From positions 1 to 36,431 of the forward strand of contig NZ_FOMQ01000024.1 in NCBI RefSeq assembly GCF_900112675.1: a stretch of DNA of 36,431 nt, written 5' to 3'. A program made the translations under genes and the position numbers. The notes under the pieces were generated by a model, which saw only the letters and a program-made list of their open reading frames with translations, was not told the origin of the DNA and searched no databases. The stretch is from Paracidovorax konjaci. GTDB lineage: Bacteria; Pseudomonadota; Gammaproteobacteria; Burkholderiales; Burkholderiaceae_C. How positions within the stretch are numbered: position 1 is the stretch's first letter; each line of letters begins with the position of its first letter. Below, in pieces: positions 1-11,932 of this stretch.

Positions 1-104
1 TAGCGAGTTTCGCAGCCGCGCCCCGTGACCGAGCACCGCAGGTTGCCCCCTTCGCCCCTCGGGCGAAGGGGGACGCAGCCAGCAGGGTCGCCTTTTCTTT
101 GCCT

Positions 105-152
105 ACTTTCTTTTGGCGAAGCAAAAGAAAGTCGGTGCGCCGCCGGGCGCAC
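105..152. repeat. Double-hairpin dispersed repeat of the Comamonadaceae type
   Basis: Two hairpins lie in tandem. The first pairs ACTTTCTTTT (105-114) with AAAAGAAAGT (123-132) around an 8-nt loop. The second pairs GTGCGC (135-140) with GCGCAC (147-152). From memory, this arrangement is a recurrent intergenic repeat in Acidovorax and relatives. It sits 56 bp beyond the ligase stop codon and could act as its transcription terminator or mRNA 3'-end stabiliser. Only one copy is visible in the window. Confidence 0.6.
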
Positions 153-207
153 ATCCCGGCCCCGGGAAGCAAACCCACCATGCCGCAAGCCATGCCAAAA
201 AAGAGCA

Positions 208-1899
208 TCAAGGATCCGACCTCGGCAACAACCCCGCCAATGTCTCCACCGAATCCGCCTCCTCCACCGGCTTGTCCTCCCGCCACCGCAGCATCCGCGG
301 AAACCGCACCGCGATCCCGCTCTTGTGCCGCGTGCTGCGCGCGATCCCCTCGAACCCCAGTTCGAATACCAGCGTCGGCTTCACACTGCGCACCGGCCCG
401 AAGGTTTCCACCGTGGTGCGCCGGATGACCGCATCCACGCGTGCCATCTCGGCGTCGGTGAGCCCCGAGTACGCCTTGGCGAACGGCACGAGCGCGCGCC
501 CCTCGGTGCCGGGCGGGCCGTCCCACACCGCGAAGGTGTAGTCGCTGTAGAGGCTCGCGCGCCGGCCGTGGCCGCGCTGGGCGTAGATGAGCACGGCGTC
601 GATGCTGAGCGGGTCGATCTTCCATTTCCACCACGTGCCCACGTCCTTGGTGCGGCCCACGCCGTACTGCGCGCCGCGGGCCTTGAGCATCATCCCCTCC
701 ACGCCCAGGGCGCGGGCCTGGGCGCGCTGGGCGGCCAGGTCGGCCCAGTCGGTGCCGTGCAGCACGGGGCTCGCGACGAGCGAGGGGTGCGCGGTGCGCG
801 CGAGCAGCGCGTCCAGGCGCGCGCGGCGCTCGTGCTGGGGCAGCGCGCGCAGGTCCCGGCCGCCCTCTTCGAGCAGGTCGTAGGCGAGCAGCACCACGGG
901 CAGCTCGCGCAGCAGCTTGGGGCCGAGCGTCTTGCGGCCGATGCGCTTTTGCAGATCGGCGAAGGGGCGCACGTGGGCGGGGGTGTCGCCCTCGGCGGGC
1001 TGCCAGACGACGATCTCGCCGTCCAGCACGGTGCCATCGGGCAGGGCCTCGTCGCCCAGGCGCTGCAGTTCGGGAAAGCGGTCGCTCACCAGCTCTTCGC
1101 CGCGCGACCAGACCCAGGTGGCGCCGGCGCGCCGCACGAGCTGGGCGCGGATGCCGTCCCATTTCCATTCGACGACCCAGCCGCCCGGGGGCCCCAGCGT
1201 GGCGTCGAACTGCTCCACGGGCAGCGAGAGCGGGTGCGCGAGGAAGAACGGGTACGGGTGGCCGCTGGTCTCGGCGCTCGGCGCGCCGTCGCCGTCCGCG
1301 CCGTCCGGCTGCGGGGCCACGAGGCGCTCGTAGTCGGCCGCTCCGGGCCGCGCGCCGATGTGCGTGTACCCCATGAGGCGCTGCGCCACGCGCTTGGGAT
1401 CGACGCCGCTCACGGCGGCGAGCGCCTGCGTGACCTGCAGCTTGGAGACACCCACGCGGAACGCGCCCGTGATGAGCTTGAAATACACCAGCCGCTCCTC
1501 GGGGGCGAGCCGGGCCCATTGCGCGCGCAGCACGGGCTCCAGCGCCTCGGGCGCCATGCCGCGCAGCGGCAGCAGATGCTCACCGACCCATTCGGCCAGG
1601 CCCAGCGCATGGCGGTCGGTGGGCATCGGCAGCAGCAGCGCGATGGTTTCCGCCAGATCGCCCACGGCCTCGTAGCTCTCGTCGAACAGCCACTCGGGCA
1701 GGCGGGCCGCCTCCCGCGCGAACTGGCGCAGCAGCTTGGTGGGCACGAGCTGGCGCGGCTTGCCGCCCGCGAGGAAATACACCGCCCAGGCCGCATCCTC
1801 GGGCGCGGCGGCGCGCAGGTAGGCCTGCAGCGCCGCCTGCTTGGCCAGGCTGGAGGTGCTGGAATCCAGCGCGCGGTAGAGGGCAGCGAAATCCTTCAC
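208..1899 (-). CDS. ATP-dependent DNA ligase (exonuclease-associated type)
   Basis: A 563-residue ATP-dependent DNA ligase that seals nicks through a lysyl-AMP intermediate. An N-terminal DNA-binding domain covers about residues 1-200. The adenylation domain carries the nucleotidyltransferase motif K246-W-D-G-I-R, a DGE at 293-295, EGMMLK at 401-406 and WWKWK at 423-427. An OB-fold domain follows to the end. The start is a GTG that overlaps the stop codon of the upstream exonuclease gene (GTGA), with GGAGG about 10 bases before it, so translation is probably coupled. This type is distinct from the NAD-dependent replicative LigA. It belongs to the bacterial set of ligase, MBL exonuclease, Lhr-like helicase and phosphoesterase presumed to act in DNA repair. 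No helicase or phosphoesterase gene is present in this window. Confidence 0.93.
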   Translation of the reverse strand: MKDFAALYRALDSSTSSLAKQAALQAYLRAAAPEDAAWAVYFLAGGKPRQLVPTKLLRQFAREAARLPEWLFDESYEAVGDLAETIALLLPMPTDRHALGLAEWVGEHLLPLRGMAPEALEPVLRAQWARLAPEERLVYFKLITGAFRVGVSKLQVTQALAAVSGVDPKRVAQRLMGYTHIGARPGAADYERLVAPQPDGADGDGAPSAETSGHPYPFFLAHPLSLPVEQFDATLGPPGGWVVEWKWDGIRAQLVRRAGATWVWSRGEELVSDRFPELQRLGDEALPDGTVLDGEIVVWQPAEGDTPAHVRPFADLQKRIGRKTLGPKLLRELPVVLLAYDLLEEGGRDLRALPQHERRARLDALLARTAHPSLVASPVLHGTDWADLAAQRAQARALGVEGMMLKARGAQYGVGRTKDVGTWWKWKIDPLSIDAVLIYAQRGHGRRASLYSDYTFAVWDGPPGTEGRALVPFAKAYSGLTDAEMARVDAVIRRTTVETFGPVRSVKPTLVFELGFEGIARSTRHKSGIAVRFPRMLRWREDKPVEEADSVETLAGLLPRSDP

Positions 1900-3065
1900 G
1901 GCGCGCGGCCTCCGTCGGCCGGGGAAGCGGCGCCCTCCTCCAGCGGCGAGGCATCGCCGCCGGGCGCCGCGATGGGCGGGGTGCCATCCGCGCCCGGCGC
2001 AGCGTCCGCCCCGGCGGGCACGCCCGTGGACGACGCCACTGCCGCTGCGGTGCCGGGCGCCTCGTCGTCCTCGTCGCCGTATTCGGTGTGGAAGGACTGC
2101 GCGTCCAGCCCCTGCTCGCAGAGCCAGCGCACCAGCACCGCCACGCTGCCGTGCGTGACGAAGACGCGCTCCGCGCCGGTCGCGCCGATGGCCTTCTGCA
2201 GGCCCGGCCAGTCCGCGTGGTCGGACATCACGAAGCCCCGGTCCACGCCGCGCCGCCGGCGCGTGCCGCGCAGTTGCATCCAGCCGCTCGCAAAGGCATC
2301 GGCGTGCCGCGCGAAGCGGCGCATCCAGGGCGTGCCCTGGGCCGAGGGCGGCGCCACCACGAGCGCGGTCTGCAGCTGCTTGGGGTCCACCCCCGGATCG
2401 GTCACCCGCAGCGTGGGCGGGAGTGCCACGCCGGCCGCGCGGTAGACCCGGTTCAGGGGTTCCACCGCGCCGTGGACCACGATGGGCCCGATCGATGCAT
2501 CCACGCCATGCAGGATGCGCTGCGCCTTGCCGAAGGCGTAGCAGAGCATCACCGAAGGGCGGCCCTCGGCCGCGTTCGCGCGCCACCAGGCATCGATCTC
2601 CCCAAACAGTGCGTCCTGCGTGGGCCAGCGGTAGATGGGCAGCCCGAAGGTCGATTCGGTGATGAAGGTATCGCAGCGCACCGGCTCGAACGGCGGACAG
2701 GTGCCATCGGCGTCGGTCTTGTAGTCGCCCGAGGCCACCCAGACGCGGCCCCCGTGCTCCAGCCGCACCTGGGCCGAGCCGAGCACGTGGCCCGCCGGAT
2801 GCAGCGAGATGCGCACGCCGTGGTGCTCGATGGCCTGGCCGTAAGGCAGTGTCTGCAGGGTGATGTCGGCCCCGAGCCGGGTGCGCAGGATGCCTTCGCT
2901 GTCGATGTGCGCAAGGTAGTGCCCGTGGCCCATCCGGGCATGGTCGGAATGCCCGTGGGTGATGACCGCGCGTTCCACGGGCCGCCACGGGTCGATGTAG
3001 AAATCGCCGGGCGGACAGTACAGGCCTTCGGGCCGTGCGATCACGAGGTCATCGGACGGCGGCAT
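1896..3065 (-). CDS. Ligase-associated MBL-fold DNA exonuclease
   Basis: A 389-residue metallo-beta-lactamase-fold nuclease of the SNM1/CPSF-like group found next to ATP-dependent ligases; it presumably trims DNA ends before ligation. Metal-binding motifs are T36-H-G-H-S-D-H42, HPAGHVLGSA at 89-98, SGDYKTD at 112-118 and ESTFGLP at 137-143. The last 50 or so residues are a low-complexity Ala/Gly/Pro-rich tail that is probably disordered. I chose the ATG at 3065, which has an AAGGCGGG ribosome-binding site. The reading frame also extends to a TTG at 3104, but those extra residues do not look like the family. The stop overlaps the ligase start (GTGA). The pair forms a two-gene operon. Confidence 0.92.
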   Translation of the reverse strand: MPPSDDLVIARPEGLYCPPGDFYIDPWRPVERAVITHGHSDHARMGHGHYLAHIDSEGILRTRLGADITLQTLPYGQAIEHHGVRISLHPAGHVLGSAQVRLEHGGRVWVASGDYKTDADGTCPPFEPVRCDTFITESTFGLPIYRWPTQDALFGEIDAWWRANAAEGRPSVMLCYAFGKAQRILHGVDASIGPIVVHGAVEPLNRVYRAAGVALPPTLRVTDPGVDPKQLQTALVVAPPSAQGTPWMRRFARHADAFASGWMQLRGTRRRRGVDRGFVMSDHADWPGLQKAIGATGAERVFVTHGSVAVLVRWLCEQGLDAQSFHTEYGDEDDEAPGTAAAVASSTGVPAGADAAPGADGTPPIAAPGGDASPLEEGAASPADGGRAP

Positions 3066-3306
3066 GGCGGACCCGCCTTTCCGGGCAATGGTGGGCAGCG
3101 CCAACCTGCCGCCCTGCTGACCCCGTCGCCCAATGCGCCGTGCGTAGAAGGAAGAAAGCCCTGGTGTGCGCTTGCATGCGGAATGCTATCGCCCCCCCTT
3201 CTCCGCCCGCCGTCGGGCGCGCCGCATGCGGCTGTGGGAGCACGCCTACCCGGAGGGCCGGTTTCCGCAGGGCGCAAAGTGCTGCGGCGCAACAAGAAAG
3301 CAACGG
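3066..3306. other. Intergenic stretch between exonuclease gene and atp terminator
   Basis: Together with the atpC terminator this forms a 349-bp gap between the exonuclease start and the atpC stop. It must hold the promoter of the exonuclease-ligase operon, but I see no convincing -35/-10 pair. A weak TAGCAT on the minus strand near 3185 is the best -10 candidate. No small gene is supported. Confidence 0.4.
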
Positions 3307-3335
3307 GCAAAGAAAAAGCCGCCCGGAGGCGGCTT
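3307..3335 (-). terminator. Rho-independent terminator of the atp operon
   Basis: A perfect 8-bp stem pairs AAGCCGCC (3316-3323) with GGCGGCTT (3328-3335) around a 4-nt loop. On the minus strand it is followed by a T-rich tract (TTTTTCTTT). It lies about 80 bp after the atpC stop and marks the end of the ATP synthase operon. Confidence 0.88.
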
Positions 3336-3414
3336 GGAAGGGGGGTGTCGTGGCGGCATCGCGCTCCAGCCGCGCGATGGCGGCGGCGGCAGCGGGCCGG
3401 TCGACCCGGCTGCG

Positions 3415-3831
3415 TCAGCGCTTCTGGCGGAACCGGCGCAGGGCGGCGATCTGGGCGGCCATCACGGCCAGCTCGGACTGCGCCTTGGCGAAATCGACAT
3501 CGCTCTTGGCGTTCTTGAGCGCTTCCTCGGCAGCGGCACGGGCGGCAGCGGCCTTCTCGTCGTCCAGGTCCTTGCCGCGGATGGCGGTGTCGGACAGCAC
3601 GGTCACGCGGCCGGGCTGCACTTCGAGGATGCCGCCGGCCACGAAGACGAACTCTTCGCCGCCATCGGCCGTCTCGATGCGCACCGACCCCGGCTTGATG
3701 CGCGTGATCAGCGGCGTGTGGCGCGGATAGATGCCGAGCTCGCCGGCCTCGCCGGGCAGCGCGATGAAACGCGCTTCACCCGAGAAGATGGACTCTTCGG
3801 CGCTGACCACATCGACGTGGATGGTGTTCAT
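3415..3831 (-). CDS. atpC: F1 ATP synthase epsilon subunit
   Basis: A 138-residue epsilon subunit of the F1 central stalk, which couples rotation to catalysis and can inhibit ATP hydrolysis. The N-terminal beta-sandwich begins with [10 protein letters not shown] and contains the conserved [17 protein letters not shown] segment at about 28-44. An alanine-rich two-helix domain forms the C-terminal third. The ATG at 3831 has GGAAGGA upstream. A longer frame starting 15 bases earlier adds MEGKP, which is just the ribosome-binding site read as codons. The gene is last in the atp operon, 121 bp after atpD, and is followed by a terminator. Confidence 0.97.
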   Translation of the reverse strand: MNTIHVDVVSAEESIFSGEARFIALPGEAGELGIYPRHTPLITRIKPGSVRIETADGGEEFVFVAGGILEVQPGRVTVLSDTAIRGKDLDDEKAAAARAAAEEALKNAKSDVDFAKAQSELAVMAAQIAALRRFRQKR

Positions 3832-3952
3832 GGGTTTTCCTTCCAAAAGTCGGGGGAAAGCAAGGAATCGGCCGCATCGCTAGGCGGCGCGCGGAAATGT
3901 GCATCGAGCACATTGAGCACGCCAACGACGCGAGGCGGTCGATTACGCCGCT

Positions 3953-5401
<1,449 letters not shown>

Positions 5402-6268
5402 TTAAACTGCCGCGGCACCCGCGACGATCTCCGAAAGTTCTTTCGTGATCGCGGCCTGGCGCGTCTTGTTGTAGACCAGCTTGAGTTCGCCGATGACGTT
5501 GCCCGCGTTGTCCGTGGCGGCCTTCATGGCCACCATGCGCGCCGATTGCTCGGACGCCATGTTCTCGGCCACGGCCTGGTAGATCAGCGACTCGACATAG
5601 CGAACCAGCAGGTCGTCGATGACGCTCTGGGCATCGGGCTCGTAGATGTAGTCCCAGCCATGCTCCGTCTTCTCGGCCTGCATCTTCTCGGACGAGAGCG
5701 GCAGGAGCTGCTCCACGACCGATTCCTGCTTCATGGTGTTGATGAACTTGGTGTAGCTCAGGTACACCGCGTTGATCTTGCCTTCAGCGTAGGCGTCGAG
5801 CAGCACCTTGGCGGGGCCGATCAGCTTGTCGAGGTGCGGCGTGTCGCCGAGGCCCGTCACGTGCGAGACCACCTTGGCGCCCACGCGGTTCAGGAACCCC
5901 AGGCCCTTGTTGCCGATCGCCACGGCCTGCGTGGACACACCCTGCGACTGCAGTTCGCGCAGCTTGGCCGTCACGGCGCGCAGCACGTTGGTGTTCATGC
6001 CACCGCACAGTCCCTTGTCCGTCGTCACCACGATGAAGCCGGCCGCCTTGGCGTCGTTCGTCTTCATGAAGGGGTGGACGTATTCCGGGTTGGCGTGGCC
6101 GAGATTCGCCGCGATGTTGCGGATCTTCTCGCTGTACGGCCGTGCGGCGCGCATGCGGTCCTGCGCCTTGCGCATCTTGGACGCGGCCACCATTTCCATG
6201 GCCTTGGTGATCTTCTTGGTGTTTTCCACCGATTTGATCTTGCCGCGAATTTCCTTGCCTGCTGCCAT
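5402..6268 (-). CDS. atpG: F1 ATP synthase gamma subunit
   Basis: A 288-residue gamma subunit, the rotor shaft of F1. It has the characteristic long N-terminal helix ([19 protein letters not shown], residues 5-23) and the matching C-terminal helix that form the coiled coil inside the alpha3-beta3 hexamer. The central Rossmann-like domain is present. The ATG at 6268 is preceded by GGAGG; an upstream in-frame extension to 6307 runs through the atpA-atpG spacer and is not family-like. The spacer upstream (6269-6377) is unusually long for this operon and is described separately. Confidence 0.97.
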   Translation of the reverse strand: MAAGKEIRGKIKSVENTKKITKAMEMVAASKMRKAQDRMRAARPYSEKIRNIAANLGHANPEYVHPFMKTNDAKAAGFIVVTTDKGLCGGMNTNVLRAVTAKLRELQSQGVSTQAVAIGNKGLGFLNRVGAKVVSHVTGLGDTPHLDKLIGPAKVLLDAYAEGKINAVYLSYTKFINTMKQESVVEQLLPLSSEKMQAEKTEHGWDYIYEPDAQSVIDDLLVRYVESLIYQAVAENMASEQSARMVAMKAATDNAGNVIGELKLVYNKTRQAAITKELSEIVAGAAAV

Positions 6269-6377
6269 GCCTAGACCTCCACGTTGGCCACCGCCACGGC
6301 TGCGCAACCCCCGAAGGGGCCGCGAGCGGGCTGGCGGCGGTTCTGCGCTGCGCTCATGTCTTTCGCTTCCCGTCCGG
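6269..6377 (-). other. atpA-atpG spacer with UUCG hairpin and possible 28-codon ORF
   Basis: At 109 bp this is one of the two long spacers in the operon. On the minus strand it contains CCCC-TTCG-GGGG, a stem closed by a UUCG tetraloop. It also contains a 28-codon frame (6357 to 6271) that starts with ATG and ends TAG two bases before the atpG ATG. A GGAAG lies about 10 bases before that ATG. The frame could be a translated leader coupled to atpG, or chance. The hairpin could set mRNA stability between the two cistrons. Confidence 0.35.
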
Positions 6378-7931
<1,554 letters not shown>

Positions 7932-7973
7932 GACTCTTTCCTTCTTTCTTGGGTTAGCCGAAACCTCGGGCGC

Positions 7974-8516
7974 TTACGCGACGAGGGCCGCTTTCATTTG
8001 TTCCAGACGGGCCTTGACCGAGGTGTCCAGCACCTCGTCGCCCACGACCACGCGGACGCCGCCGATCAGCGATTCGTCCAGTTGCACGGAGAGGTTCAGC
8101 TTGCGGCCGAAACGCTTCTCCAGCACGCCACCGAGGTCTGCCAGTGCGGCGCCGTCGAGCGCGAAGGCGCTGTGGACGACCGCATCGGACGATCCGCTCT
8201 GGCGGTTGACGAGGGCGCGGAACTGCGCAGCCACTTCGGGCAGCGCGGCCAGGCGACCGTTGTCGATGAGCACGCGCAGGAAGTTGCGGGCCGCATCGGA
8301 GAGCGGCGAGCGGACCACGCCGGCGATCACGTCGAACAGCTGTCCGGACGCGACCTTCGGGTTGTCGGCCAGTTGCCGGATCTGCGGGTCGGCAGCAATC
8401 GCCGCCAACTCGTCCACCCAGGCGACGGTGCTGCCCAGGTCAGCGCCCGACTGGGCTGTGCTGGCCTTGAACAGGGCTTCCGCGTAAGGGCGGGCAATGG
8501 TGGCGAGTTCAGCCAT
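7974..8516 (-). CDS. atpH: F1 ATP synthase delta subunit
   Basis: A 180-residue delta subunit (OSCP equivalent) that joins the F1 head to the peripheral stalk. The N-terminal helical domain starts [18 protein letters not shown], as in the family. The C-terminal domain carries the conserved pattern around [22 protein letters not shown], the usual signature near the C-terminus. The gene lies 15 bp after atpF. Confidence 0.96.
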   Translation of the reverse strand: MAELATIARPYAEALFKASTAQSGADLGSTVAWVDELAAIAADPQIRQLADNPKVASGQLFDVIAGVVRSPLSDAARNFLRVLIDNGRLAALPEVAAQFRALVNRQSGSSDAVVHSAFALDGAALADLGGVLEKRFGRKLNLSVQLDESLIGGVRVVVGDEVLDTSVKARLEQMKAALVA

Positions 8517-8531
8517 GGTTGCGTCCCTTAC

Positions 8532-9002
8532 TTACAGCTCGGTCTTGAGGCGGTTCAACAGATCGGCGTGGATGCCGGCATTGACCTCCTTGCGGAGGAT
8601 CTGCTCGGCGCCCTTGACGGCCAGCGCGGCCACCTGCTCGCGCAGGGCCTCGCGGGCCTGCACGGTCTGCTGCTCGGCTTCGGCACGGGCGGCGGCGACG
8701 ATCTTGGCGCCTTCGTCGTTGGCACGGGCCTTGGCTTCTTCGATGATGGCCTGGGCACGGCGTTCGGCGTCCGCAAGACGCGATGCCGTCTCGTTGCGCG
8801 TCTGCGCCAGTTCCTTCTCGACGCGCTGATTCACAGCGGTGAGTTCGGACTTGGCGCGATCGGCAGCAGCGAGGCCTTCGGCGATTTTCTGGGCTCGCTC
8901 ATCCAGCGCTTTCGCGATCGGGGGCCACACGAACTTCATCGTGAACAGCACCAGGATCAGGAAGACGATGGCCTGAACGAACAGGGTCGCGTTGATACTC
9001 AC
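8532..9002 (-). CDS. atpF: Fo ATP synthase b subunit
   Basis: A 156-residue b subunit that forms the peripheral stalk as a dimer. One N-terminal membrane helix covers about residues 6-26 ([20 protein letters not shown]). A long charged, alanine-rich coiled coil takes up the rest. The length equals that of the E. coli protein. The gene is 34 bp after atpE and 15 bp before atpH. Confidence 0.97.
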   Translation of the reverse strand: MSINATLFVQAIVFLILVLFTMKFVWPPIAKALDERAQKIAEGLAAADRAKSELTAVNQRVEKELAQTRNETASRLADAERRAQAIIEEAKARANDEGAKIVAAARAEAEQQTVQAREALREQVAALAVKGAEQILRKEVNAGIHADLLNRLKTEL

Positions 9003-9036
9003 GGCAACACCTTTCTAGTTGGGCGTTGGTCGGGAA

Positions 9037-9339
<303 letters not shown>

Positions 9340-10218
9340 TCAGTGAGCTTCATGCGCCTGGCCGAGATAGATCAGCGCCAGCATCATGAAAATGAAGGCT
9401 TGCAGGGTGATCACCAGAATGTGGAAGATCGCCCAGATCGAGCCTGCAATGATGTGCCCCACGGGGAGCAACACACCGGAAAGCGACATGGCTGCCGCGC
9501 CGCCCATCAGGGCGATCAGCATGAACACCAACTCACCAGCGTACATGTTGCCGAAAAGCCGCATGCCATGCGACACGGTCTTGGCAACGTATTCGATGAT
9601 CTGCATCAGCAGATTGATCACGCCCAGGATGAGGGCGAAGACGGGATTCTTGCTCGTGCCGAACGGCGCGGTGACCAGCTCATGCGCCCAGCCGCCCACG
9701 CCCTTGATCTTGACGCTGTAGTAGAAGCAGAGGATCAGCACGGCCGTCGACAGGCCCAGCGTGGTGGAGAGGTCGGCCGTGGGCACGACGCGCAGATAGG
9801 CGTGGTGCGGATCATGGCCGGCGGCGCCGTAGATCTGGGCCCAGATGGCGGGCAGCAGGTCGACGGGCAGCATGTCCATCGCGTTCATGAGGAAGATCCA
9901 CACGAACACGGTGAGGGCCAGGGGCGCGATGAACTTGCGGCTCTCGGCGTTGTGGATGTTGGCCTTGGCCTGGTTGTCCACCATCTCGACGAGGATCTCG
10001 ACGGCCGCCTGGAACCGACCCGGAACGCCCGGGGTGGCCTTGCGCGCAGCGAGCCAGAAAACGAAAAGGGCCAGAAAACCGAGAACCAAACCGACGACCA
10101 CCGAGTCAATGTTGACCACGGTGAAATCGACGATGGACTTCTGCTTGATGTTCTGGAGATGCTGCAAGTGGTGAACGATGTATTCACTGGCAGTCGGTGC
10201 GTGCGCTTCTGCGGCCAT
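9340..10218 (-). CDS. atpB: Fo ATP synthase a subunit
   Basis: A 292-residue a subunit, the stator half of the proton channel. The essential arginine facing the c ring is R220 in MRLFGNMYAGE. The protein has five to six hydrophobic helices and a hydrophilic, histidine-containing periplasmic loop near 135-145. It is slightly longer than the E. coli protein, as is usual in betaproteobacteria. The gene follows atpI by 15 bp. Confidence 0.97.
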   Translation of the reverse strand: MAAEAHAPTASEYIVHHLQHLQNIKQKSIVDFTVVNIDSVVVGLVLGFLALFVFWLAARKATPGVPGRFQAAVEILVEMVDNQAKANIHNAESRKFIAPLALTVFVWIFLMNAMDMLPVDLLPAIWAQIYGAAGHDPHHAYLRVVPTADLSTTLGLSTAVLILCFYYSVKIKGVGGWAHELVTAPFGTSKNPVFALILGVINLLMQIIEYVAKTVSHGMRLFGNMYAGELVFMLIALMGGAAAMSLSGVLLPVGHIIAGSIWAIFHILVITLQAFIFMMLALIYLGQAHEAH

Positions 10219-10233
10219 CGGACAACTCTTCTC

Positions 10234-10704
10234 TCAATCAATCGGTTTGCGGACACCGGGCCGCACCATGAGTGCGATCCAGTACGTTTTCATCGTCACC
10301 ACCATGCCGGCAAGCAAAGCGAGCCAGCTCAATCCCGGCACCAGCCGGGGCGCCGCCGCCAGCATGGCGACGGTCAAAGCAATCTTGACCAGTTCCCACC
10401 CGAAGAGGCCCGCCAGCGCGGCCCCTGCCGAAGCCCTGTCGCGCGCCACACCCCGGGCGAAGAGCGCCGCGGGGAGGACCACCGCCAACGCACCGTATCC
10501 CGTGGACCACGCGATCGAGGACTTGCCGGACACCCCCCAGGCCACCACTGCCGCAAGGAGCCCGACGACTGCCTGGAAGGCCACGATGCGCCAGACGGAC
10601 ACCCTGGGATGGCGCATCCGCCAGTCCCGCGCCTCATCGGCAGAAAGGGGCTTGAAGCCAGGATCTTCGGCCTCAGTTCCTGTATCCGGAGCGTCTGTTT
10701 TCAT
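10234..10704 (-). CDS. atpI: ATP synthase subunit I, c-ring assembly factor
   Basis: A 156-residue AtpI-family membrane protein that helps assemble the c ring in many bacteria. A charged N-terminal segment of about 50 residues (MKTDAPDTGTEAEDPGF) precedes four hydrophobic helices. The ATG at 10704 follows a promoter with a perfect TATAAT. A longer frame reaching 10881 would include the promoter and is rejected. The ribosome-binding site is weak, consistent with lower synthesis than the structural subunits. This is the first gene of the atp operon. Confidence 0.9.
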   Translation of the reverse strand: MKTDAPDTGTEAEDPGFKPLSADEARDWRMRHPRVSVWRIVAFQAVVGLLAAVVAWGVSGKSSIAWSTGYGALAVVLPAALFARGVARDRASAGAALAGLFGWELVKIALTVAMLAAAPRLVPGLSWLALLAGMVVTMKTYWIALMVRPGVRKPID

Positions 10705-10752
10705 TGTTCGGCAACGCCGGTTTACGGCCTGAAACTTCTTACAAAGCCGCTG

Positions 10753-10783
10753 ATTATAAGTAAAAACCCGTTGCATCCCGCAA
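10753..10783 (-). promoter_or_regulatory. Promoter of the atp operon
   Basis: On the minus strand a perfect -10 hexamer TATAAT covers 10758-10753, about 50 bp before the atpI ATG. The best -35 is TTGCGG (10783-10778) at a long 19-bp spacing, so the -35 assignment is weak. The intergenic region is shared with the divergent DUF493-lipB-lipA genes. Confidence 0.65.
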
Positions 10784-10903
10784 TGCCCCGACACGCATGT
10801 GCGAAAGCGGTGCGCGCCGGTGCGCTGCGCTGGTGAAAGGAACGACGAACAGCGCGCCACCATGGTGCGCAGTCGCTCCACGGCATCATCGACAATTCAC
10901 CGC

Positions 10904-11212
10904 ATGACCCAGCCCCCAGTCCCTCCCGTGATCGGAGCCGGCGGCCATTCGCCGCAGGATTCGCTCATCGAATACCCCTCCCGCTTTCCGATCAAGGTCA
11001 TGGGCCGCAAGGCCGATGGCTTCGTCCACGCGCTCACGGAAGTGGCGCGCCGCTTCGATCCGGATTTCGACGCTTCCACCATCGAGCTGCGCGACAGCCG
11101 CGAGGGCAACTATCTGGGCGTGACCCTCACCGTGACGGCGACCAGCCGGGAGCAACTGGACGACCTCTACCGCGCGCTGTCTTCGCACCCGATGGTCAAG
11201 ATCGTGCTCTGA
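10904..11212 (+). CDS. DUF493 (YbeD-like) family protein
   Basis: A 102-residue protein of the DUF493 family, which often sits directly upstream of lipB. The recognisable core runs from [14 protein letters not shown] (about 20-33) to the C-terminal [16 protein letters not shown]. The predicted fold is a small alpha/beta sandwich resembling ACT-like regulatory domains. The ATG at 10904 follows the conserved spacing to the core; upstream in-frame codons look non-coding. It lies 13 bp before lipB and is probably cotranscribed. Its biochemical role is not established. Confidence 0.9.
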   Translation: MTQPPVPPVIGAGGHSPQDSLIEYPSRFPIKVMGRKADGFVHALTEVARRFDPDFDASTIELRDSREGNYLGVTLTVTATSREQLDDLYRALSSHPMVKIVL

Positions 11213-11225
11213 CGCGAAAGCCGCC

Positions 11226-11918
11226 ATGCAGGTGCAGATGTTGGGCCGCGTGGATTACCGGGACACCGTGCAGGCCATGCAGGAGTTCACCGAGCTGCGG
11301 ACCGGGGACACCCCCGACGCGCTCTGGGTGTGCGAGCACGCGCCCCATTTCACGCAGGGGCTCGCCGGCAAGGCGGACCACCTGCTGTCCCCGGGTGCGA
11401 TCCCCGTGGTCGCCACCAACCGGGGCGGGCAGGTCACGTTCCATGGCCCCGGCCAGGTGGTCGCCTACCCGCTCGTCGACCTGCGCCGCGCGGGCTACTA
11501 CGTGAAGGAATACGTCTACCGGGTGGAAGAGGCCGCGATCCGCACGCTGGCGCATTTCGGCGTCACGGGGCACCGCGTGGCGGGCGCTCCGGGCATCTAC
11601 GTGCGGCTGGCCGATCCGGGCAGCCATGCGCTGCTGGCCCAACGCCCGCAGAAAGCCGATCCGAACGCGATCCCCATCGGCCCCGATTTCACGGGCCTGG
11701 GCAAGATCGCGGCATTGGGCATCAAGGTCACCCGCCATTGCACGTACCACGGGGTGGCGCTCAACGTGGACATGGACCTCGAACCCTTCTCGCGTATCAA
11801 CCCTTGCGGCTACACAGGGCTGCCGACCGTCGACCTTTCTACAATCGGCGTCCACACCACCTGGGACGAGGCCGCCGCCGTACTGGCACGCCAACTGGCC
11901 ATCCGCCTCGCACCCTGA
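11226..11918 (+). CDS. lipB: Octanoyl-[acyl-carrier-protein]:protein octanoyltransferase
   Basis: A 230-residue LipB, which moves octanoate from acyl carrier protein to lipoyl domains of 2-oxoacid dehydrogenases and the glycine-cleavage H protein. The signature [12 protein letters not shown] covers residues 66-77. The catalytic cysteine is C194 in INPCGYTG and the catalytic lysine is K160 in [12 protein letters not shown]. The length is normal. The next gene is lipA, 14 bp downstream, so the two steps of lipoate synthesis are encoded together. Confidence 0.97.
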   Translation: MQVQMLGRVDYRDTVQAMQEFTELRTGDTPDALWVCEHAPHFTQGLAGKADHLLSPGAIPVVATNRGGQVTFHGPGQVVAYPLVDLRRAGYYVKEYVYRVEEAAIRTLAHFGVTGHRVAGAPGIYVRLADPGSHALLAQRPQKADPNAIPIGPDFTGLGKIAALGIKVTRHCTYHGVALNVDMDLEPFSRINPCGYTGLPTVDLSTIGVHTTWDEAAAVLARQLAIRLAP

Positions 11919-11932
11919 CCTCAGCACCAGCC

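Noticed and set aside
25-2445. Plus-strand open frame of 806 codons opposite ligase and exonuclease
   Set aside because: Shadow frame; low-complexity translation and no family resemblance, while the minus strand encodes clear motifs.
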